Of a stretch of 43,664 nucleotides of DNA, positions 26,449-34,800 are shown piece by piece. How positions within the stretch are numbered: position 1 is the first letter of the stretch; every line of letters begins with the position of its first letter. A program made the position numbers and the translations under genes. The notes beneath the pieces were generated by a model. The model was not told where the DNA came from and searched no databases. It was given only the letters and a program-made list of their open reading frames with translations. The stretch is from SAR116 cluster bacterium AG-447-C21 (GTDB taxonomy: Bacteria > Pseudomonadota > Alphaproteobacteria > Thalassobaculales > Thalassobaculaceae): contig QCQB01000015.1 in the NCBI GenBank assembly GCA_003212315.1, positions 1-43,664 of the forward strand, read 5' to 3'.

Positions 26449-27630
26449 TCAGTAAGAGCGTGGGAGTCCAAGTATGTGCTCCGCTAAATATCCCAACACC
26501 AGGTTAGTAGAAATAGGGGCAACCCTGTAAAGCCGAGCTTCTCTATACTTGCGCTCCACATCATATTCTTCAGCAAACGCGAACCCACCAAATGTCTGCA
26601 TACACGTATCCCCTGCTTCCCAGGCAGCATCAGCAGCGAGCATCTTAGCCATATTAGATTCCGCCCCACATGGCTCGCCAGACTCGAACAACTCAGCTGC
26701 TCTCTTCGACATCAGCGCAGCTGCTTCAGTATTCGCATAGGCTTTTGCTATCGGGAATTGAACACCCTGATTTTTCCCGATAGGACGACCGAATACTTCT
26801 CGCTCATTGGCATAGTCGACAGCTTTTTTGATAAACCAACGTGCATCACCAAGGGATTCATGGCTAATTAAAATCCTTTCAGCGTTCATTCCATCCAAAA
26901 TATACCTGAACCCTTTACCTTCTTCTCCAACCAAGCTATCTGCGGGAATTTCCAGCTCATCAAAAAATATTTGGGTGGTAGAGTGATTTATCATCGTTCT
27001 TATCGGACTTATCTCCATACCCTTGCCCAAGCTTTCTTTCATATCGACAAGGAACACTGACAATCCGTCCGTACGTTTCTTAACTTCTTCTACCGGGGTA
27101 GTCCTTGCAAGCAACAGCATCAGATCTGAATGTTCGGCCCGCGAGGTCCATATTTTTTGGCCATTGATGATGTATTTATCATTCCCTTTCTTCACCGCGG
27201 TAGTTCGCAATGACAGAGTATCAGTTCCACTTGATGGCTCAGAAACCCCGAAAGCCTGCAAACGAAGCTCACCCGACGCAATTTTTGGAAGGAACTTTTT
27301 TTTCTGTTCCTCACTACCGTGGCGCAAAACCGTTCCCATTATATACATTTGAGCATGACACGCTCCACCATTACAGCCAGATTTGTGTATTTCTTCCAAA
27401 ACGGCTGCAGCAGCAGATATCGGCAGGCCGCTACCCCCATATTCCTCAGGGACTAAAACCGCTAGGAAACCAGCATCTGTCAGGGCCTGAACAAATTCTG
27501 TAGGGTATGCTCTATCCCTATCTTTCTCACGCCAATATTCGCCTGGATAATTCTCACAAAGAGCCGCTACTGATCTTCGGATTTCCCCGATGACTTCATC
27601 CATTTCAGTGGATGCAACTGCCATATCCAT
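26449..27630 (-). CDS. Acyl-CoA dehydrogenase family protein
   Basis: This 393-residue flavoenzyme has the LQAFGVSEPSSGTDT flavin/substrate signature, KIWTSRAEHSD, the NAERILISHESLGDARW helix and the C-terminal QTFGGFAFAEEYDVERKYREARL signature. At the place where many acyl-CoA dehydrogenases have the catalytic Glu in YEGT, this protein reads YRVAPIST. It must therefore use a base elsewhere, as in the isovaleryl-type enzymes, or belong to a divergent subfamily. It introduces an alpha-beta double bond in an acyl-CoA with FAD. ATG 27630 follows AAAGGAATT. It pairs with the downstream CoA-transferase. The 202-base gap to dgcA (27631-27832) shows no clear motif. Confidence 0.9.
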   Translation of the reverse strand: MDMAVASTEMDEVIGEIRRSVAALCENYPGEYWREKDRDRAYPTEFVQALTDAGFLAVLVPEEYGGSGLPISAAAAVLEEIHKSGCNGGACHAQMYIMGTVLRHGSEEQKKKFLPKIASGELRLQAFGVSEPSSGTDTLSLRTTAVKKGNDKYIINGQKIWTSRAEHSDLMLLLARTTPVEEVKKRTDGLSVFLVDMKESLGKGMEISPIRTMINHSTTQIFFDELEIPADSLVGEEGKGFRYILDGMNAERILISHESLGDARWFIKKAVDYANEREVFGRPIGKNQGVQFPIAKAYANTEAAALMSKRAAELFESGEPCGAESNMAKMLAADAAWEAGDTCMQTFGGFAFAEEYDVERKYREARLYRVAPISTNLVLGYLAEHILGLPRSY

Positions 27631-27832
27631 ATCTAATTCCTTTCGTTTTTCGGGATCTTATCCCAGCGCGTATCTCGTATGAAACACTTTCGAGGTGGTA
27701 TGACTTTATATAAACAACTTCCGGATTAATATTTAGATAACTTGCCTTCAATTTCAACAAACACAAGGATGATTTATATTATTATCGCAACTGCAAGGGA
27801 GATAATCATCTTTTTACTACAACGCGTTACCT

Positions 27833-28819
27833 TTAACCCCACAGACGAGGTTCTGGCGGATGAATGATACTGCCTGTAAAACTTAACCCAGGGTTTCTAT
27901 CCTCTGCCAGAAGCAACGGACCGTCCAGATCCACTATAGTCGCTGCTTGAGCAACTAAAATACCCGGCGCCATCGCCAGAGACGTTCCAATCATGCAACC
28001 TACCATAATACTCAATCCTTGTTTCAAAGCCGCATCACGTAAATTCAGCGCTTCTGTCAACCCACCCGTTTTATCCAATTTGATGTTTATCATATCATAT
28101 TTGCCTACCAAGGACTGTAATGTAGCTCTATCATGGCAGCTTTCATCTGCACATACGGGGATAGGACGGTCAACACCGCTTAACTGTTCATCATCCGTCG
28201 ACGGAAGCGGCTGTTCAATCATCTCAACGCCAAGTTCTTTAAATTGAGGGGCATATTCAAGATATTGTTCGATAGTCCATCCTTCATTTGCATCAACGAC
28301 AAGTCGAGCATTTGGAGCATTTTTATGGATATTTCTTACACGTTCAAGATCAGCGCCATCACCAGTCATTTTTAGTTTGAGGCGCGGTCGGTCCGAATTT
28401 TCGCGAGCTCGTTCCCCCATTATAGCCGGCTCGTCTACTCCCAAGGTGTAGACAGTTGTCACCGGCTCTGGTGCAGGCAAGTCCGCTAAATCCCATACCC
28501 GTACGCCAGCCCTTTTTGCCTCGAGATCCCAAAGTGCACAATCCACTGCATTTCTGGCTGCTCCAGGTGCCAAAACATTCAACAACGCTTGTCGATCTAA
28601 CCCATGTTCAATTTCTGATCGAACCGAATTCAACTGTTTTTGAACGCTATCAATATCTTCCCCATACCTTGCATAAGGGAAACACTCCCCGCGCCCCACA
28701 TAATTGCCGTCGTTCACTTCAACCATCAGAACGTCCGACACTTTGCGAGTTCCTCGGGAAATTCTGAATGCACCTGCCAGAGGCCATGCCTCTATATGAA
28801 TGTTAAGAGAATATGGCAT
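27833..28819 (-). CDS. dgcA: N-acetyl-D-glutamate racemase-like enolase-superfamily enzyme (DgcA)
   Basis: This 328-residue protein belongs to the enolase superfamily, in the dipeptide-epimerase/muconate-lactonising group. The first catalytic Lys pair is in LKLKMTG (148-150), the metal ligands are D176 (VDANEG), E202 (EQPLP) and D225 (CADESC), and the second Lys is in NIKLDKTGG (247-250). Lys on both faces fits a racemase or epimerase. Sitting directly after a DgcN-type gene (20 bases), it is best read as DgcA, which in marine bacteria racemises N-acetyl-D-glutamate. Classical L-Ala-D/L-Glu epimerase is the alternative. The frame opens at TTG 28831; ATG 28819 gives a normal start. Confidence 0.85.
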   Translation of the reverse strand: MPYSLNIHIEAWPLAGAFRISRGTRKVSDVLMVEVNDGNYVGRGECFPYARYGEDIDSVQKQLNSVRSEIEHGLDRQALLNVLAPGAARNAVDCALWDLEAKRAGVRVWDLADLPAPEPVTTVYTLGVDEPAIMGERARENSDRPRLKLKMTGDGADLERVRNIHKNAPNARLVVDANEGWTIEQYLEYAPQFKELGVEMIEQPLPSTDDEQLSGVDRPIPVCADESCHDRATLQSLVGKYDMINIKLDKTGGLTEALNLRDAALKQGLSIMVGCMIGTSLAMAPGILVAQAATIVDLDGPLLLAEDRNPGLSFTGSIIHPPEPRLWG

Positions 28820-28839
28820 GTAGTTATCCAATAATTATA

Positions 28840-29835
28840 CTAAATGTTATCGACCAGCGCCTTCACACCATCACGCAATGGGTCGACTGCAGGCAAATTT
28901 ATTTCCTGGGAAACCTGATCACAAAATTCCCGGCCCTCTTTTTCAGTAAGATTTGATGTGTTTATCGAAGCACCAATGCATTTTACATTTGGGTTAGTGA
29001 GGCGAGCCGCTTGAAGATTTGCTTCTATACATGTTGGCAGATCGATCAGTGGGAAATGAGGCATACTTCGCATATGGGGGCGGCCAGCCTCATGACATAC
29101 CACAATGGCATCTGGTTGCGCCCCATGAATTAACCCAATGGTTACACCAGCATAAGAAACATTGAATAAGGAGCCTTGCCCTTCAACGAGATCCCAATGG
29201 TCATCATCGTTTTCAGGACAAAGCCACTCTACGGCACCAGATATAAAATCTGCAATTACGGCATCTATAGAAACGCCACGCCCGGCTATGAATATGCCCG
29301 TTTGACCTGTAGCTCTAAAATCCGCTTGCAATCCTCTATTTTTCATCTCTGCCTCAACTGCAAGCGAAGTGAACATTTTACCTACCGAAACATCAGTACC
29401 GACAGTCAATAACCGCTTTCCACTTCTTTTGATGCCATTTCCCACATCAAATTCTCGCGTTGGATGTCTAACATCGTGAAGAGAGCGTCCATTTTTTTGT
29501 GCCGCCGTCAACAACTCAGGGATCTGGGTAATTCGCGTATGAAGACCGCTAGCTATATCCATACCCAATTCCAAGGCCTTGGTAAGTTCAGAAATCCAGT
29601 TTGGAGGGATCACACCCCCCCTGCTAACAACGCCTAAAATCACTGTCTTTACCCCTGCAGCGGCAGCTTCCTCTATACTCATATCGGGCACCGAACAATC
29701 TGCTTCGCAGCCATCTAGTCGGAATTGTCCGAGGCACCATTCTGGTCGCCAGACACGAACACCATTTGCCGTTTTAGCTGCAAGTTGATCTCGCGCGTCA
29801 CCAAGAAATAATAAATATGGCGGATGAAATTCCAT
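28840..29835 (-). CDS. dgcN: DUF1611-family D-glutamate N-acetyltransferase-like protein (DgcN)
   Basis: The 331-residue protein is a full-length DUF1611 member. The N-terminal domain has the YLLFLGDARDQLAAKTANG motif, and the C-terminal P-loop-like domain starts at RLLTVGTDVSVGK (G146-K153). Later come RATGQTGIFIAGRG and VEGQGSLFN. Members next to a dipeptide-epimerase gene have been shown in marine bacteria to acetylate D-glutamate as the first step of its breakdown (DgcN-DgcA). The frame opens at TTG 29847; ATG 29835 follows GGGGGT. It lies between the TctC-type protein and dgcA, all on the minus strand. The family is certain; the substrate is inferred from gene pairing. Confidence 0.87.
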   Translation of the reverse strand: MEFHPPYLLFLGDARDQLAAKTANGVRVWRPEWCLGQFRLDGCEADCSVPDMSIEEAAAAGVKTVILGVVSRGGVIPPNWISELTKALELGMDIASGLHTRITQIPELLTAAQKNGRSLHDVRHPTREFDVGNGIKRSGKRLLTVGTDVSVGKMFTSLAVEAEMKNRGLQADFRATGQTGIFIAGRGVSIDAVIADFISGAVEWLCPENDDDHWDLVEGQGSLFNVSYAGVTIGLIHGAQPDAIVVCHEAGRPHMRSMPHFPLIDLPTCIEANLQAARLTNPNVKCIGASINTSNLTEKEGREFCDQVSQEINLPAVDPLRDGVKALVDNI

Positions 29836-29910
29836 ACTGACCCCCAAATGGATTAAATTAACGCTCTAGAAGATAAGCACTTTCTTTACCACTATCGCAA
29901 CAAATAATGA

Positions 29911-30888
29911 TCAACCCGAGGTTTGAGCGAGTCTCTTCTTAGCCCGCACTATCATTTCTGACCAGTCGGCAGTCAAGTTTTCGAAATACTGTGTGTATGA
30001 GTCAGGATCTAGGAACATAGCTTTAGTATAAATTTTTCCTAATCTCCCCTCCAGGTCTGGGTCTTCCGAGGCTTTCCTGAATCTTTCCATCAGTTTTTCC
30101 ACAGTTTCTGGAGGCGTATTCGCTGGCGCAAGAATTCCCCTATCGACTCCAAAGGACAAATCTATCCCTTGTTCCTTAAGTGTTGGCACCCCGACCAATC
30201 TTGAATTTTCCAGATTATCCGTTAGGGCCAAAACCTTTAATTGCTTTAGATCCATTCTTCGCTTAGCGGCAGAGGCCGAAATAATTCCCAGATCAAGTGA
30301 ACTGCTCAGTAACTGCAAAAAATTCTGTCTAGCCGTTTCGAAGACACTGACATTAAACGTTACGTCACTTGTATCTTCGAGGCTCATTCGGAACATACGC
30401 TCCAACGGATTATTGGTCTCACCTATTTTGATTACGTTTGGGTTTTGCGCAGCTACCTCCATAATGTTGGATAAATTTGCGTCTTTTAGGTTTCCTCGAG
30501 CGACAACAGCAAGTGGCGTTCTACTGAGCATCGCTATAGGTGTAAATTCTGACCATTCAGTCTTATTCTTTTTATCAAGATAATTTGAAACAACTGACTG
30601 CGTGATCGCCAAAATCTGACACCCATCCGGCCTCCCCTTCATGTTTTTTTCGAGTACCGTTTTCTGAGTTTTATTCAAAACTTTCAAAAGTGGGCCAGAC
30701 TGTTGTCTATTTATGGTCTCAGCATAAGCCCTTACTATGAGATCGGTAGCTGTTCCGACTGCATAGGGAACGATAACCCGAATATGTAAACATTTTTTTG
30801 ATGCAGCCGCTGCGACTTGGCTCAAACCAACTAAACACGAAAACACCAACAGCGTTGTGACAAATATTCGCATCATTACCTTGTCCAT
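29911..30888 (-). CDS. Tripartite tricarboxylate transporter (TctC/Bug) substrate-binding protein, orphan
   Basis: The protein is about 325 residues with a signal peptide (RIFVTTLLVFSCLVGLS, cleavage after AAAA). The segments IRVIVPYAVGTATDLIVRAYAE, TPIAMLSRTPLAVVAR, KVLALTDN, RLVGVPTLKEQGID and RGILAPANTPPETVEKL are Bug-family signatures. It would bind an organic or amino acid in the periplasm. No TctA or TctB membrane genes are present, as is common for Bug proteins. The family usually has a PYPPGG-type loop; here it reads VPYAVGTATD, so the ligand pocket may differ. ATG 30888 or 30876 are possible starts; the frame extends to TTG 30930. It lies 75 bases upstream of dgcN and could bind D-glutamate. 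Confidence 0.86.
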   Translation of the reverse strand: MDKVMMRIFVTTLLVFSCLVGLSQVAAAASKKCLHIRVIVPYAVGTATDLIVRAYAETINRQQSGPLLKVLNKTQKTVLEKNMKGRPDGCQILAITQSVVSNYLDKKNKTEWSEFTPIAMLSRTPLAVVARGNLKDANLSNIMEVAAQNPNVIKIGETNNPLERMFRMSLEDTSDVTFNVSVFETARQNFLQLLSSSLDLGIISASAAKRRMDLKQLKVLALTDNLENSRLVGVPTLKEQGIDLSFGVDRGILAPANTPPETVEKLMERFRKASEDPDLEGRLGKIYTKAMFLDPDSYTQYFENLTADWSEMIVRAKKRLAQTSG

Positions 30889-30996
30889 ATCTCCAGCAAA
30901 TTTTAATAAATATCCTTGAATTTCCTTCAAACTAATAGAGGCTTACTTTAAACCAGATAACAAAAGATTATGGAACTTTTTTTGGAGAGTACAGCA

Positions 30997-31812
30997 ATGA
31001 GCTTAAATCTAAAAGTCGGTATAGTGGGGCTCGGTGCGATCGGGCTCGAAATTGCCAAAACAATTGACTCAAAAAAATTACCTAACATGAACCTTGTGTC
31101 CGTCTCAAGCCGTGATCTTACTAAGGCACAAAATAAGCTTGAAAACCTACGGTCTAAACCCAGGCTGACGACTATTGATGAAACCGTGACTTTATCAGAT
31201 ATAATCATCGAAAGCGCACCCGCAGCAATTTTTGATGAAATAGCGGAAGCCTCGATAGAAGCAGGAAAAATTTTTATCCCAGCAAGTGTTGGAGCGCTGC
31301 TACCAAGGATGCATCTCGTTGATAGAGCGAAAGAAACAGGTGCAAAAGTTATCGTACCTACAGGCGCACTTATAGGCTTGGATGCCGTGCGGGCGGCGGC
31401 TGAAGGTAAAGTTGAGAGTATCACCCTAAAAACAAGAAAACCGCCAACAGGACTGGCGGGCGCGCCTCACCTTATAGAAAACGATATCTCTGTAGAAAAT
31501 CTGACTGAGCCAAAGCTGGTCTTTGAAGGAACCGCCCGAGACGGCGCTAAAGGTTTTCCTGCTAATGTTAATGTAGCAGCGGCTCTCAGCCTTGCTGGGA
31601 TTGGGCCAGATAGAACTACACTTCAGATATGGGCTGATCCTTCGGTAGATCGCAACATGCACACTATTGAAGTCGAAGCCGACAGCGCCCGTTTCACAAT
31701 GACAATTGAAAATATTCCAACAGAAGAAAATCCTAAAACTGGAAAAATTACGGCACTCAGTCTCATCGCAACATTAAGACGGTTAACCGCCCCTCTTGTA
31801 TCTGGCACATAA
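30997..31812 (+). CDS. L-aspartate dehydrogenase-like NAD(P)-dependent enzyme
   Basis: This 271-residue protein has an N-terminal Rossmann fold with GLGAIG (11-16). The conserved C-terminal features are KTRKPPTGL, FPANVNVAAALSLAGIGPD, WADPSVDRNMH (catalytic H222) and ENPKTGKITALS. These define aspartate dehydrogenase (NadX-like), which turns L-aspartate into oxaloacetate and ammonia or supplies iminoaspartate for NAD synthesis. No nadA or nadC is nearby, so a catabolic role is more likely. An ATG at 30970 is in frame, but ATG 30997 has GGAGAG at a good distance. It is divergent from the TctC-dgcN-dgcA operon. Confidence 0.9.
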   Translation: MSLNLKVGIVGLGAIGLEIAKTIDSKKLPNMNLVSVSSRDLTKAQNKLENLRSKPRLTTIDETVTLSDIIIESAPAAIFDEIAEASIEAGKIFIPASVGALLPRMHLVDRAKETGAKVIVPTGALIGLDAVRAAAEGKVESITLKTRKPPTGLAGAPHLIENDISVENLTEPKLVFEGTARDGAKGFPANVNVAAALSLAGIGPDRTTLQIWADPSVDRNMHTIEVEADSARFTMTIENIPTEENPKTGKITALSLIATLRRLTAPLVSGT

Positions 31813-31839
31813 ATCCAGAAATGGTGAGACACTGCCAGA

Positions 31840-34800
31840 CTAGGATAAAAAGTTAACGCTTAAACCTAATCCTTTGGACGGTGCTATATTTTTTATAAGT
31901 CCCACGGCTAATGCGTTGTTGTTTGTGGGAACAATAGAGTTTCCAGCAATCGCTAAGTCCTGCATTAGGAGATATTTCTCGATAAATTTCATAGCATAAT
32001 CAGTATTTTTGAGCGGCTTCAAAAACTCCGTTTCCACCTCAGGTTCGGTATTCAATTGCCCGTTTACGCGTGATAATTCTATATCGAGCGACACCCGCGC
32101 CGCTTTGAGTTTTGAAAATGCTCTATCAACTAAGAGTTTAGCGTCTGTGATAAAATTCATACGATCTGTTACTTTTGAAACCTCAACACTGGAACCACCG
32201 GCAGAACCAGTTGCGGTTGCGGCCGTATCAGCGTTTACGGTATACGCCCCATTCGATACTCCGGTAATTAAGAACGTTTTGTTTAAATCGAGCCCATTTA
32301 CGTTCTCTCCAGCGATCGAACGGAAGGAAACAAAGTCATTTTCTTCGAACGTATGATTGGCTTGGGTCACTGTAACGGTATTGCTATCTTTGACAGTCGC
32401 AAACGGGGAAGAACCAAGGGTTGTTATTGACGCCCCTTCCCCATTTAAAACTGCATAATTATGACCCGCTAGGATACTCTCTAATGATGTCCTGATATTA
32501 TCTTGAGCCTCTATGGTCACTTTTTTTCCAAGAGAACCCAATTGTATTGAGATATCTTTAGCAAAGTTGGCTATTAAATTTTCCCCATCTTTTTTTGCGT
32601 CAGCGACTAATTTGGCCAATTCTGACTTGAGTTTCCGTAACTCGTTATCGATCGCACCCTGCGGATCAGCGTCGTTTGCATAAAAATCAAATTTTGCCTT
32701 ATCTATTTGTAGATTTTTCCGAACCGTTTCAGCATTTTTCTTAAACGTGTTTGCACCCGTAACAATATCAGCTGCGTTGCTCGAGTTTAACGCAGAAGGC
32801 AGAAGTGCAGCAAGCCGAGTACTATCACTTAATCCGTAGGGGCCATTAGAGTCTATGTCTCGTAATTCTGAATTAACAGCTAGTTGCTCTGAGCCATCGG
32901 GATTTGGGCGTATATTATAAGTTTCCTTTACAGTTACAGCGGAACCACCACCACTGGCACTAGCAGTAGCTAAGACTGCTATTGTACCGCCTCCTTTTGC
33001 CGAACTGCTAGCCGAACTTCCAGAAGAAAATGTAAAATGGTTTTCATTCGTAACGCCCGTTACAGTGAATGTGCCATTTAAGGTTAAACCACCAACAGCT
33101 GATCCGCCGCTAAACGTCACCGTATCGTTGACACTAAATCCATGTCCTACAATCTCAGCACTTACCGTGCTGCTGCCTGCTGTTGTAGTAAGCGGATCGC
33201 TTAATGTAGCGGCCGTAATTGTATAATGATTTGAGTCGGTGACTGTTACAGCAAAATTTCTTTGATCTCCAATACCTATACGCAATCCATTTATTGGGGA
33301 ACTAGCGACATTATCGAAAGTCACATAATCACCAGTTGAAAAACCGTGACCAACATGTTCAACAGTTACCGTCGAGCTACCTGAAGTCGTTGTGAAAGGA
33401 TTAGATCCAAGCTTATCAAGAACAAGAAGATTATCCAAAGCCTCGGTAGGAGCGGAGACGAAAGCGACGGAAGATCCACCACCACTCACATCACTATTAG
33501 CCGCACTACTGGCAGTAAATGTGTAACTGTCGGTCGAAGTGCTCGCAACAACAAAGGTTCCATTTATATCCAAACCGGCAACTCCGGATGCGCCGCTAAA
33601 TGTAACGCTGTCCCCGACATTCAACTGGTGTCCACTTTGTGTTACGGTTACGGTCGAACTCCCATTACTTGTCGCGAAAGGATTGCTCCCTAGCGTCCCT
33701 TTATCGCTACCCACAACTACACCGGGTGTTTCAAGTAAACTCACGATATCCGCTCTTAAATTCAAATATTCTGTTTGGTTTGCACTCGTAACAGACTGAT
33801 TGGCAAGTTCTCCGATCTCTTTAAGATTTCCTTCTATTTTTGCAACTCTTGAAATTGCATCATTGACTGAAGCCTGACCTCTAGACAAACCAGATGTGTT
33901 TAAAGAAGCTCCCCAATTAACTTTTCCTGTCTCTCTCGCGAATACGGAATTGTTGGCGGAGATAACTCTATTTGCATTTGCAAACTCGGTCTCAGCATCT
34001 GTAAAAAAACTCTTCCCAGCGTCACTATCTTCCAGCGCATCGCTCAAAGTTGCCGAAGCAACTGCGGATGCAGCCTCACTTATTTTTGTCAAAAAAGTAC
34101 CGGTATCATAATATGCTGCACTAACGCTGGTTGCGACGGAATCTACTATTGAGGATAGTTCGTTTGGAATGAAACCAACCGAAGTTCCTCCTCCGCTAAC
34201 TGCACTGGTAGCATTGCTTTGTGCGGTTATCGTGTATGTATTGGAGTTTGAAACCCCACTCACTCGAAATGTTTTATTAAGGTCCAGCCCCCCGACTGCA
34301 GAACTGTTACTGTAAGTTATGACATCACCAACAGACAAGCCATGGCCTTTGTGCGTAATCGTAACGTCTGGGCTACCATTGCTCGTTGTGAAAGGGTTAT
34401 TCCCAAGACTATGACCATAGCCGACTGTATTTCCTCCTCCGTTCGCCGCTTGCCCTTTCGATGCAAAGGTAATTGTGTAAGAATTTTCAGCAATGTTGGT
34501 GATTTCAAAAGTACCGTCCAAACTTAAACCACCGACCGCTGAGGTGTTGCTCAAAGTCACGTGATCACCAATCGCAAATTTATGGCCTGAATGCGCTATT
34601 GTGACCTGGTCGCTCGCATTAACCGTAACGGAACTCCCACCACCACTTCCAGCCTGCCCCTTTGAACTAGCTGTAATCGTGTAAGAGTTAGAGGTCTTAT
34701 TAGCTACCGTAAAACTACCATTGAGGCTCACTCCACCAACCGATGCGCCGCCGCTGAAGGTTACAGTATCTCCATTATTAAACGGATGCCCTGTATGCGC

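Noticed and set aside
26449..27630. Inactive acyl-CoA dehydrogenase because the C-terminal YEGT Glu is missing
   Set aside because: All other signatures are intact and subfamilies with the base elsewhere are known, so this is not evidence of decay.
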